A stretch of DNA of 64,000 nt from Halomonas sp. H10-9-1 (GTDB taxonomy: Bacteria > Pseudomonadota > Gammaproteobacteria > Pseudomonadales > Halomonadaceae), in contig NZ_JAMSHO010000001.1 in the NCBI RefSeq assembly GCF_040147005.1, positions 868,001-932,000 on the forward strand, read 5' to 3'. Below the pieces are notes generated by a model that was not told the DNA's origin, ran no database searches, and was given only the letters and a program-made list of their open reading frames with translations. Numbering within the stretch: the first letter of the stretch is position 1; each line of letters begins with the position of its first letter. A program made the translations under genes and the position numbers. Shown piece by piece: positions 1 to 7,387 of this stretch.

Positions 1-308
1 CCAGTGCTACGAGCATCGCCGCGGCTGGATCGCCGACCGGCTGCGCCAGCTGGCCGGGGTGTTCGCCATCGATGTGGCGGCCTATGCGGTGATGAGCAAT
101 CACTACCATCTGGTGGTGCGGGTGGATGCGGCGCGTGCTGCGAAGTGGAGCGACGATGAGGTGCTGCGCCGTTGGACGATGCTGTTCACCGGCCCGCTGC
201 TGGTGCAGCGCTATCGGGCCGGTACCGATCTGCTGCCGGCGGAGATGGTGGCGGTGAAGGAACTGGCTGCGACCTACCGTGAGCGGCTGGTCGATGTTTC
301 CTGGTTCA
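1..308 (+). pseudogene. Truncated duplicate of RAYT-type HUH transposase
   Basis: Bases 1-308 match 644-951 of the intact transposase just downstream with only a few differences. The N-terminus lies outside the window or is lost, and the copy ends abruptly inside the codons for Trp-Phe, where unrelated repeat DNA begins. It keeps the NHYHLVV segment (the HUH motif) but has none of the C-terminal half. It is a partial copy and cannot encode a functional enzyme. Confidence 0.85.
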
Positions 309-533
309 CACCAAAGAAAGCACACCAAAGAAAGGACACCCACTTACTTGCCCACTTACTTGCCCACTTACTTGACGGCGCACCGGCACCGACTAATTTG
401 AAAGAAACGCCACTCGCCGAGGGCTTCTGCCATCAAACGGAAAGAAAGGACACCCACTTATTTCCCACTTATTTGACAGCGCATCGTATCCCGCTAATCT
501 AAAGGCAACGCCGACTCGCTGAGGGCTCCCGCC
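309..533 (+). repeat. RAYT-associated repeats and duplicated leader
   Basis: The motif AAAGAAAGGACACCCACTTA occurs at 327-346 and 441-460, and a variant occurs at 4731. Within the first copy the 12-mer CCCACTTACTTG is repeated three times in tandem (339-374). In the second, an 11-mer CCCACTTATTT is repeated twice (453-474). Each is followed by a related leader (about 375-437 and 475-540); the second leads into the transposase ATG and the first has ATC at that place. This looks like the sequence tied to the transposase, perhaps its recognition or end sequence, but that role is inferred. Confidence 0.6.
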
Positions 534-1607
534 ATGACCCTTCCCCGCGCTGCGCTGGTCTCGCTTGACGCCACGCCTTGGTATCACCTGGTCAACCGCT
601 GCGTGCGCCGCGCCTTCCTGTGCGGCACGGATTCGGTCAGCGGCCAGAGCTACGAGCATCGCCGCGGCTGGATCGCCGACCGGCTGCGCCAGCTGGCCGG
701 GGTGTTCGCCATCGATGTGGCGGCCTATGCGGTGATGAGCAATCACTACCATCTGGTAGTGCGGGTGGATGCGGCGCGTGCTGCGAAGTGGAGCGACGAT
801 GAGGTGCTACGCCGTTGGACGATGCTGTTCACCGGCCCGCTGCTGGTGCAGCGCTATCGGGCCGGTACCGATCTGCTGCCGGCGGAGATGGTGGCGGTGA
901 AGGAACTGGCTGCGACCTACCGTGAGCGGCTGGTCGATGTTTCCTGGTTCATGCGCGTGCTCAACGAGGCGGTCGCCCGCCAGGCCAACGCCGAGGACGG
1001 CGTGAAAGGGCGCTTCTGGGAAGGGCGCTTCAAGAGCCAGGCGCTGCTCGACGAGGCGGCGATCTTCAGCGCTATGGCCTATGTGGACCTCAACCCGATC
1101 CACGCCTGCATGGCGGAATCTCCTGAATCCTCGGACTTTACCTCGTTATCCGAACGGCTGGCCGAGTTGCATGGCGATCATCAAGCGGCGGAGGGAGCGG
1201 CGCCTGAGCCGGTGAGTGCTTCGCTTGATGCACCCACGTCCGGTCGCCAAGCAGCCGCCTGGTGCGAGACCCTGCCGCTGCAGCCGCTGATGCCGTTCGA
1301 CGCCACTGCGCAGTTACCCAACGCCATTCCCTTCGGCTTCGAGGATTACCTTGAACTGGTCGAGACCACCGGGCGTTGCCAGCGCCCCGATAAGCGCGGG
1401 CTCATCGAAGGCCGCGTACCCAAGCTGCTCGACCGGCTGGGCATTGATCCCGAGGCCTTCATCGCCGCCTCCACCACGCTGCTCACGCGCTTCGGTAGCG
1501 CCGTGGGCACGCCCGAGAGCCTGACAGCCTGCTGTGCCGCCCGCCAGGCCCGCCACCTGCGCGGGATGCGCGCCGCCCGCGAGCTGTATGAACGCCGGGC
1601 GGCGTGA
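534..1607 (+). CDS. REP-associated tyrosine transposase (RAYT, Y1_Tnp/HUH)
   Basis: A 357-residue protein of the IS200-like RAYT family, single-strand DNA nucleases linked to dispersed palindromic repeats. The N-terminus (PWYHLVNRCVRRAFL) is typical of the Y1_Tnp domain. The metal-binding HUH motif is NHYHLVV near residue 70, and YVDLNPIHA near residue 183 matches the conserved Y-x-x-NP block. The C-terminal 150 residues are an extension found in longer RAYTs. It is preceded by duplicated repeats at 309-533 and by its own truncated copy, so the locus has been copied locally. Function is inferred from family motifs; activity is unknown. Confidence 0.85.
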   Translation: MTLPRAALVSLDATPWYHLVNRCVRRAFLCGTDSVSGQSYEHRRGWIADRLRQLAGVFAIDVAAYAVMSNHYHLVVRVDAARAAKWSDDEVLRRWTMLFTGPLLVQRYRAGTDLLPAEMVAVKELAATYRERLVDVSWFMRVLNEAVARQANAEDGVKGRFWEGRFKSQALLDEAAIFSAMAYVDLNPIHACMAESPESSDFTSLSERLAELHGDHQAAEGAAPEPVSASLDAPTSGRQAAAWCETLPLQPLMPFDATAQLPNAIPFGFEDYLELVETTGRCQRPDKRGLIEGRVPKLLDRLGIDPEAFIAASTTLLTRFGSAVGTPESLTACCAARQARHLRGMRAARELYERRAA

Positions 1608-1640
1608 GGGTGGTAGTACAGCCGGCTTGCCGGCATCGAC

Positions 1641-1652
1641 GCGTGGTAAACT
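1641..1652 (+). promoter_or_regulatory. Possible extended -10 promoter of Rpn gene 1
   Basis: GCGTGGTAAACT resembles the TGGTATCCT boxes at the same place before the other Rpn-type genes (3540, 5331, 33802). I read TGG as an extended -10 and TAAACT as the -10. No convincing -35 is visible. Confidence 0.3.
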
Positions 1653-1664
1653 ACCGGCAGGCGA

Positions 1665-2612
1665 TTGCAAGGACGCCCCATAGCCAATCACCACGACCAC
1701 AGCTACAAGCTCCTGTTCTCCCATCCGGAAATGGTCAGGGATCTGCTGACTGGTTTCGTCAAGGAGGACTGGGTGGCTCAGCTCGACTTCTCGACACTGG
1801 AGAAGGTCAGTGGTTCCTACGTCACCGATGAGCTGCGTGACCGCGAGGATGACATCATCTGGCGGGCGCGCTGGGGAGACGACTGGCTCTACGTCTACCT
1901 CTTGCTTGAGTTCCAGTCGAGCGTCGACCGCTTCATGGCGGTGCGGATCATGAGCTACCTGGGACTGCTGTATCAGGACCTGATTCGCCAGAAAGCCCTG
2001 ACGCCCAGTGGCAAGCTGCCCCCGGTGCTGCCCGTGGTACTCTACAATGGCGAAGAGCGCTGGCGTGCCGCACACAACGTCAGCGAGCTGGTCGAACGGG
2101 TACCGGGTGGCCTGGAGCGCTACCGGCCCGAGCTGAGCTACCTGTTGCTGGACGAAGGCGCCATCGTCGAGGCGCCCGACTGGTCGGACGAGACGCGCAA
2201 CGTGGCGGCGGCGCTGTTCCGGCTGGAGCACAACCGCGACGAACAGGACATGCTCGAGGTGCTGGGCCGGCTGGTGGAGTGGCTCAAGGCCCCGGAGCAG
2301 ACCGGACTGCGACGTGCCTTCGTGGTGTGGATACGGCGCGTGATGCTGCCCTATCGGGCACCAGGGGTGGAGCTACCCGAGTTCAACGACTTGCAGGATC
2401 TACACGAGGTACATGACATGCTGGCTGAGCGCATCAAGAAGTGGCCCGAACGGTGGATTGAGGAAGGGCGAGAGGAAGGCGAGAAGCTGCATGCCGAGAA
2501 GACCGCCCGCAACCTAATCGCCCGCACCGAGATGCACGATGCGATGATTGCTGAGATCGCCGGGCTTCCGGTCGACGAGGTGACGCGGCTGCGTGGGGAA
2601 GCCAAGCACTGA
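1665..2612 (+). CDS. Rpn-family recombination-promoting nuclease (copy 1)
   Basis: A Rpn/Transposase_31-type PD-(D/E)XK nuclease of about 310 residues. The N-terminal HDHSYKLLFSHPEM block, the acidic REDDIIW strand and the LLLEFQS strand (E-x-Q of the nuclease core) are all present. The C-terminal part is a charged helical region. The natural start of relatives is Met-Ala-Asn-His-His, but here the matching codon at 1680 is ATA, with GGA eight bases upstream. Translation must use ATA, or the TTG at 1665, or fail. Family members act on DNA and promote RecA-independent recombination. The protein diverges from the other two Rpn copies in this window. Confidence 0.75.
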   Translation: MQGRPIANHHDHSYKLLFSHPEMVRDLLTGFVKEDWVAQLDFSTLEKVSGSYVTDELRDREDDIIWRARWGDDWLYVYLLLEFQSSVDRFMAVRIMSYLGLLYQDLIRQKALTPSGKLPPVLPVVLYNGEERWRAAHNVSELVERVPGGLERYRPELSYLLLDEGAIVEAPDWSDETRNVAAALFRLEHNRDEQDMLEVLGRLVEWLKAPEQTGLRRAFVVWIRRVMLPYRAPGVELPEFNDLQDLHEVHDMLAERIKKWPERWIEEGREEGEKLHAEKTARNLIARTEMHDAMIAEIAGLPVDEVTRLRGEAKH

Positions 2613-2648
2613 CCGTCTGGATAGCGCCAGAACGCCCAGCGCCGCTCC

Positions 2649-3385
2649 GTGCGGCGCGCTACGCCCCGGCTCGATGGGAAACCCTGCCCACGCCGGAAGC
2701 GCGGCAGCTATGGCAGCCGCCGCATAGCCAAAGAACTGCGACGCCGTGGCTACGACGTCGGCCGTTACCAGGCTCGTAGCCTGATGCAGGAAGCCGGTGT
2801 GGAGGCACGGCAGCGGCGGCGCTGGCGTCATACGACCGACAGTCAGCACACCCTGCCGGTGGCGCCCAACCTATTGAACCGCCAGTTCATGGTAGCGACA
2901 CCGAACCGGGCCTGGGTGGCCGATATCACGGCGATCTGGACGCTGGAAGGATGGCTCTATCTGGCGGCGGTGCTCGACCTCCACGATCGGCAGTTGGTGG
3001 GCTGGGCGATGGCGGGCCATATGCGCACGCAGTTGGTTCTTGACGCCCTGGAGATGGCCATAGGTCGTCGCCAGCCCAAGAGCGGGGTGATCCACCACAG
3101 CGACCGCGGTAGTCAGTACGCGTCTCGTGATTACCGTGCCACGCTGGACCGGCACGGGTTCCAGGCCTCGATGAGCCGGAAGGGAAACTGCTGGGACAAT
3201 GCCGTCATGGAGTGCTTCTTCGGTTCACTGAAAAGCGAGTGGCTGGCAGGCCAGCGGTATGTGAGCCGACAGGCAGCGCGGCGTGACGTGATCGAGTACA
3301 TCGAGATGGAGTACAACAGCTGCCGACTCACTCGACCCTGGGCTACCAGACGCCGAGGGAGGTTGAATTGGCAGCTGTGGCTTGA
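2649..3385 (+). pseudogene. Degenerate IS3-family OrfB transposase
   Basis: The protein carries the rve integrase core of IS3 OrfB: YGSRRIAKEL, AWVADITAIW (first Asp), HHSDRGSQYAS (second Asp) and CWDNAVMECFFGSLK (Glu). OrfA and the first residues of OrfB are missing upstream. Near 3327 one base is lost: the text reads CGACTCACTCGACC where CTGCACTCGACC is expected. The frame therefore leaves STLGYQTPREVE and runs on to a stop at 3407; the restored frame would stop at 3385. TGTCCGCTCTGACTTGACC just after is probably the element end. It is inactive. Confidence 0.8.
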
Positions 3386-3469
3386 AAATGTGTCCGCTCT
3401 GACTTGACCAGAACAGCATGGCGTGGTCTCGGAACCGGAAAGCCACCAGATTAGCCCGAGGGGGTCGAC

Positions 3470-3493
3470 ATCGCCATGGAATCAGGGGGTTAG
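3470..3493. repeat. Recurrent leader element, copy a
   Basis: First of five near-identical 24-bp copies with core GAATCAGGGGGTTAG. It lies upstream of the Rpn copy A promoter. About 60 bp of Nudix-gene leader accompanies it, read on the minus strand. Confidence 0.7.
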
Positions 3494-3534
3494 TCTGTCG
3501 GTGTGCCGCCGTGACTCCCGCCCGTCCGGCGAGG

Positions 3535-3545
3535 CGTGGTATCCT
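3535..3545 (+). promoter_or_regulatory. Possible extended -10 of Rpn copy A
   Basis: GCGTGGTATCCT is identical to the box before Rpn copy B and nearly identical to that before the PDDEXK gene at 33837. TGACTCC about 17 bases upstream could serve as a -35. Confidence 0.4.
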
Positions 3546-3573
3546 CTCATCCAACGATGACGTGAGGCGGCAC

Positions 3574-4548
3574 ATGGTTACCCACCACCACGACACTGGC
3601 TACAAGGAGCTGTTCAGCTACCCCGAGTTCGTTCAACAGCTGATCGAGGGCTTCGCGCCGCCCGAGATCGCCGGGCTGATGGACTTCTCGACGCTCAAGC
3701 AGCACAGCGGCCACTACATCACGCCGATGTTCGAGGAGAAGATTGAGGATGTGGTGTGGTCGGTGGAGGTGACCTGGGACGGCATCACCCAGCGGGTCTT
3801 CCTGTATCTGCTCCTGGAGTTCCAGTCCGCCGTCGATCGCACTATGCCGATCCGGTTGATGCACTACGTTGCCTGTTTCTACAGCGAGTTGCTCAAGCAG
3901 AAGGTCGTCACCCCCGGCGACGGCCTGCCGCCGGTGTTCCCGATCGTGCTCTACAACGGGTCACGGCCCTGGACGGCGCCACTGGATATCTACGCGATGG
4001 TGACCCCGGAACCGCCCGCGTTCCTGCAGGTCTATCAGCCGCACCTGCGCTACTACCTGATCGATGAAGGGCGCTACACTGATGCCGAACTGGGGCTGCG
4101 CCAGACGCCGCTAAGCGGCGTGTTCAGCGTCGAGAACGCCGGGGAGAGCTGGGAGGCTCTGCAGCGTGCCGTGGACCGGATCGTGGCGATCATCCAGGCT
4201 GACCCCAACAAGGAGCGCATCGACCGGATCATCACCCGCTGGCTCAAGCGGCATTTGTATCGACTGGGGGCCGGGATCAACCTGGACCAGCTCGACAGCC
4301 TCGTGGAGGATAAAGACATGTTGGCAGAGAATCTGGAAAATCTGGTGAAGAAAGAACGGCTGGAAGGGCGCCAGGAAGGGCGCCTGGAAGAAGCTCGCGA
4401 GGTTGTGCGGACTCAGCTTACCTTCAAGTTTGGTGAGGTGCCTGATTGGGTCGAGGCGAGACTCGTAAAAGCCGACCACGATCAGCTCAAAGGTTGGATG
4501 CGCGACGTGCTGTTCGCCAACAGCCTGGAAGAGATGTTCAAGCACTGA
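3574..4548 (+). CDS. Rpn-family recombination-promoting nuclease (copy A)
   Basis: A 324-residue Rpn/Transposase_31 PD-(D/E)XK nuclease. The start is the ATG after GAGGCGGCAC, a good ribosome site; an upstream in-frame extension is not supported. Conserved blocks are HHDTGYKELFSYPEFV at the N-terminus, EEKIEDVVWSV and LLLEFQSAVDR (the nuclease core). A helical linker near residue 260 is a run of E-G-R-Q/L repeats encoded by a 12-bp tandem repeat, then a C-terminal domain. It is almost identical to copy B except for linker length. Its 3' end overlaps by 67 bp the antisense ribbon-helix-helix reading frame. Confidence 0.85.
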   Translation: MVTHHHDTGYKELFSYPEFVQQLIEGFAPPEIAGLMDFSTLKQHSGHYITPMFEEKIEDVVWSVEVTWDGITQRVFLYLLLEFQSAVDRTMPIRLMHYVACFYSELLKQKVVTPGDGLPPVFPIVLYNGSRPWTAPLDIYAMVTPEPPAFLQVYQPHLRYYLIDEGRYTDAELGLRQTPLSGVFSVENAGESWEALQRAVDRIVAIIQADPNKERIDRIITRWLKRHLYRLGAGINLDQLDSLVEDKDMLAENLENLVKKERLEGRQEGRLEEAREVVRTQLTFKFGEVPDWVEARLVKADHDQLKGWMRDVLFANSLEEMFKH

Positions 4549-4730
4549 CCCCCTGGCGGATCACGTCTCGACCCTTCCGCTCCACCCTTGGCGATCAGCT
4601 CGCCTTCCAGCAGGCGTTCCGCTGCCAGGAGCGCCAGCTTCATCACCTCCTGTCGCGTTTTGCCGTGGGCCTGGGCCAGGCGGCGTAGGCGTGCCTGGCT
4701 ATTTGCATCGAGGCTGATCGTCACTTCCTA
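4482..4730 (-). pseudogene. Ribbon-helix-helix protein gene, 5'-truncated (copy 1)
   Basis: The reading frame EVTISLDANSQARLRRL...GKTRQEVMKLALLAAERLL has the beta-strand plus two-helix pattern of a ribbon-helix-helix DNA-binding protein. It lacks the first 18 or so codons found in the second copy (8999-9068): a stop and the RAYT-associated repeat replace them at 4731. Its 3' end overlaps the convergent Rpn gene. The product is likely a small repressor-like protein, and this copy is probably dead. Confidence 0.6.
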
Positions 4731-4755
4731 AAAGAAAGGACACCCATTTATTTGG
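4731..4755 (+). repeat. RAYT-associated repeat, third copy
   Basis: AAAGAAAGGACACCCATTTA followed by TTTGG matches the repeats at 327 and 441. It sits exactly at the junction between the broken ribbon-helix-helix gene and a SapC fragment, as if inserted by, or used as a joint for, recombination. Confidence 0.6.
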
Positions 4756-4756
4756 C

Positions 4757-4972
4757 ACCTGGCGGAAACCCTGCAGGCCATGCAGCGCCAGCAGCCGGCG
4801 CTGGAACGCATCGTCGAGCGGCTGCAGCATCACGGGCTGGTGGTCAAGCAGGAGCTGAAGGTGCGCCTGCCCGGCGGCGAGCTCCGCGTGGTGCGCGGCG
4901 TGAACCTGGTGGATGAAAAGCGCTTCAATGCCCTGGATGACGACGCCTTCCACGAACTGCGCCGCTGCAGCA
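4757..4972 (+). pseudogene. SapC-family C-terminal fragment
   Basis: About 72 codons read LAETLQAMQRQQPALER...VKQELKVRLPGG...GVNLVDEKRFNALDDDAFHELRR. This follows the layout of the intact SapC at 52140-52862 (NELEQTQRLLQPLVDKGVLVERQLNV...KVVDAEKLKALDDATL). Both ends are cut: a RAYT-associated repeat on the left, a Nudix remnant on the right. It shows that a second, divergent sapC once existed in this genome or arrived with the mobile DNA. Confidence 0.6.
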
Positions 4973-5210
4973 CCTCGCCGAGGCGCGTGATCGGCACCAG
5001 GCTCACCGCCTGGCTCTCCCAGCCCATGGCCTCGGCCGGCTGCCATGGCGACAGCGCCAGCCCGTTCAGGCGCGCCGGCAAGGGCCCGTCTGGCACCATC
5101 CTGGCGATCGCGGTGGGGTCGTCCCAGCAGGCCAGGGGCGTTGGTGTGGAAGGTGTTGCCAGGATCACCGGCTGTGCGGTGTCATCACGGCGAGGGTGCA
5201 GCACGGGCAT
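4973..5210 (-). pseudogene. Nudix hydrolase remnant with internal deletion
   Basis: The frame begins MPVLHPRRDDTAQPVILATP, like the Nudix protein at 26073-26696. After NGLALSPWQ it jumps directly to AEAMGWESQAVSLVPITRL, the C-terminal part. The whole Nudix box is deleted, and the 3' end is replaced by the SapC fragment. It cannot be a working hydrolase. Confidence 0.7.
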
Positions 5211-5260
5211 GGCGTGGCCTCGGTAGTCGAACGCCACCAGACTAGCCTGAGCCGGTCAGC

Positions 5261-5284
5261 ATCGCCATGGAATCAGGGGGTTAG
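5261..5284. repeat. Recurrent leader element, copy b
   Basis: Second copy of the GAATCAGGGGGTTAG leader, between the Nudix remnant and Rpn copy B. Confidence 0.7.
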
Positions 5285-5325
5285 CCTATCGGTGCGCCAC
5301 CGTGACTCCCGCCCGTCCGGCGAGG

Positions 5326-5336
5326 CGTGGTATCCT
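5326..5336 (+). promoter_or_regulatory. Possible extended -10 of Rpn copy B
   Basis: GCGTGGTATCCT, the same box as upstream of Rpn copy A, with TGACTCC upstream. Confidence 0.4.
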
Positions 5337-5364
5337 CTCATCCAACGATGACGTGAGGCGGCAC

Positions 5365-6375
5365 ATGGTTACCCACCACCACGACACTGGCTACAAGGAG
5401 CTGTTCAGCTACCCGGAGTTCGTTCAGCAGCTGATCGAGGGTTTCGCGCCGCCTGAGATCGCCGGGCTGATGGACTTCTCGACGCTCAAGCAGCACAGCG
5501 GCCACTACATCACGCCGATGTTCGAGGAGAAGATTGAGGATGTAGTGTGGTCGGTGGAGGTGACCTGGGACGGCATCACCCAGCGGGTCTTCCTGTATCT
5601 GCTCCTGGAGTTCCAGTCCGCCGTCGATCGCACTATGCCGATCCGGTTGATGCACTACGTTGCCTGTTTCTACAGCGAGTTGCTCAAGCAGAAGGTCGTC
5701 ACCCCCGGCGACGGCCTGCCGCCGGTGTTCCCGATCGTGCTCTACAACGGGTCACGGCCCTGGACGGCGCCACTGGATATCTACGCGATGGTGACCCCGG
5801 AACCGCCCGCGTTCCTGCAGGTCTATCAGCCGCACCTGCGCTACTACCTGATCGATGAAGGGCGCTACACTGATGCCGAACTGGGGCTGCGCCAGACGCC
5901 GCTAAGCGGCGTGTTCAGCGTCGAGAACGCCGGGGAGAGCTGGGAGGCTCTGCAGCGTGCCGTGGACCGGATCGTGGCGATCATCCAGGCTGACCCCAAC
6001 AAGGAGCGCATCGACCGGATCATCACCCGCTGGCTCAAGCGGCATTTGTATCGACTGGGGGCCGGGATCAACCTGGACCAGCTCGACAGCCTCGTGGAGG
6101 ATAAAGACATGTTGGCAGAGAATCTGGAAAATCTGGTGAAGAAAGAACGGCTGGAAGGGCGCCAGGAAGGGCGCCTGGAAGGGCGCCAGGAAGGGCGCCA
6201 GGAAGGGCGTCTGGAAGAAGCTCGCGAGGTTGTGCGGACTCAGCTTACCTTCAAGTTTGGTGAGGTGCCTGATTGGGTCGAGGCGAGACTCGTAAAAGCC
6301 GACCACGATCAGCTCAAAGGTTGGATGCGCGACGTGCTGTTCGCCAACAGCCTGGAAGAGATGTTCAAGCACTGA
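5365..6375 (+). CDS. Rpn-family recombination-promoting nuclease (copy B)
   Basis: A 336-residue near-duplicate of Rpn copy A with the same GAGG ribosome site and start. The nuclease core (EEKIEDVVWSV, LLLEFQSAVDR) and the C-terminal DHDQLKGWMRDVLFANSLEEMFKH are unchanged. The only clear protein difference is in the linker: three extra 12-bp units add twelve residues of E-G-R-Q/L. The duplicated block covers the leader, promoter, gene and the beginning of the antisense ribbon-helix-helix gene, so the unit moved as a roughly 1.2-kb segment. Confidence 0.85.
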   Translation: MVTHHHDTGYKELFSYPEFVQQLIEGFAPPEIAGLMDFSTLKQHSGHYITPMFEEKIEDVVWSVEVTWDGITQRVFLYLLLEFQSAVDRTMPIRLMHYVACFYSELLKQKVVTPGDGLPPVFPIVLYNGSRPWTAPLDIYAMVTPEPPAFLQVYQPHLRYYLIDEGRYTDAELGLRQTPLSGVFSVENAGESWEALQRAVDRIVAIIQADPNKERIDRIITRWLKRHLYRLGAGINLDQLDSLVEDKDMLAENLENLVKKERLEGRQEGRLEGRQEGRQEGRLEEAREVVRTQLTFKFGEVPDWVEARLVKADHDQLKGWMRDVLFANSLEEMFKH

Positions 6376-6545
6376 CCCCCTGGCGGATCACGTCTCGACC
6401 CTTCCGCTCCACCCTTGGCGATCAGCTCGCCTTCCAGCAGGCGTTCCGCTGCCAGGAGCGCCAGCTTCATCACCTCCTGTCGCGTTTTGCCGTGGGCATG
6501 GGCCAGGCGGCGTAGGCGTGCCTGGCTGCCCACATCGAGGCTGAC
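6309..6545 (-). pseudogene. Ribbon-helix-helix gene, 3' part (copy 2, split by IS21)
   Basis: The frame encodes VSLDVGSQARLRRLAHAHGKTRQEVMKLALLAAERLLEG and continues antisense to the end of Rpn copy B. The 5' part is at 8999-9068 across the IS21 element. The two parts join in frame after removal of the element and one copy of the 4-bp target duplication TGAC. Confidence 0.7.
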
Positions 6546-6613
6546 GTATGCGACGTCAACTACTTTGGCCGCTTGGCGACAATTAAAATGGCCGGTTGGG
6601 TGGGTAGTTGTCG

Positions 6614-7387
6614 TCAGTCCGACGACCCAGCTTTTCCTCCTTGTAATTGTCGTTGATAAGCACGCTTACGGTAGCTCTCCCCGCTCAGCTCCATCAGCGT
6701 GGCGTGGTGCACCAACCGGTCGATGGCGGCCACTGCCATCATGCTGTCGGGGAAGATACTGTCCCAGGCGCTGAACGGCTGGTTGGCGGTGATGATCAGG
6801 CTGGCCGACTCGTAGCGATGGGCGATCAGCTCGAACAGCACTGACGTCTCGGCCTCGCTGCGTTGGACGTAGCCGATATCGTCGATCACCAGCACGGCGT
6901 ACTTGTCGAGCTTGATCAGGGCGTCGCTCAGGCGCAGTGCCTGCTTGGCAGCCTGGAGCTCCTGGACCAGGCTTGAGGCGGTGGCGTAGCGCACCCGGTA
7001 ACCCTGGTCGACCAGCGTATGCCCGAGCCCGGCCGCCACGTGGCTCTTGCCGACGCCGGAGGGCCCAAACAGCAGCAGGTTGTGAGCCTGGTCGACCCAC
7101 TGCGTGTCGCCGGCCAAGGCGCTCAGTTGCCGGCGCTGCTCGGCCGCGATGGCGTCGAACTCGAAGGACTCCAGCGTCTTGCCCACCGGCAGCCGGGCCT
7201 CCTTGAGGTGCCGGGCCAGCCGGCGTCGCTCACGCTCGGCCAGCTCGTGCTCGCATAGGGCGGCCAGTGTTTGTGGCAGGCTCCAGTTTTCGGCTCGGGC
7301 GCGGGTTTCCAGCTGGGGCCAGCAGGCGGCCATGGTGGGCAGGCGGAGCTGTCGCAGTAGCAGCGGCAGCGTCTGGGCATCAGGCAT
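6614..7387 (-). CDS. istB: IS21 helper ATPase IstB
   Basis: A 257-residue AAA+ ATPase that assists the IstA transposase in target selection. The Walker A motif is GPSGVGKSH and the Walker B is VLVIDDIGY; the N-terminal IstB_IS21 helical region is present. I start at the ATG (MPDAQTLPL) that overlaps the istA stop by eight bases, which implies translational coupling. The sequence matches the second copy at 31673-32446. Confidence 0.9.
   Translation of the reverse strand: MPDAQTLPLLLRQLRLPTMAACWPQLETRARAENWSLPQTLAALCEHELAERERRRLARHLKEARLPVGKTLESFEFDAIAAEQRRQLSALAGDTQWVDQAHNLLLFGPSGVGKSHVAAGLGHTLVDQGYRVRYATASSLVQELQAAKQALRLSDALIKLDKYAVLVIDDIGYVQRSEAETSVLFELIAHRYESASLIITANQPFSAWDSIFPDSMMAVAAIDRLVHHATLMELSGESYRKRAYQRQLQGGKAGSSD

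Noticed and set aside
339..374. Possible CRISPR array at the tandem 12-mers
   Set aside because: The repeats are directly adjacent with no spacers, too short, and no cas genes are present.
1608..1640. GCCGGC-TT-GCCGGC as terminator of the RAYT gene
   Set aside because: The stem is short and has no T-run; it may instead be a REP-like palindrome, but one copy is not enough to say.
3418..3573. N-terminal extension of Rpn copy A
   Set aside because: It runs through the leader element and the promoter box; the ATG at 3574 has a ribosome site and matches the family start.
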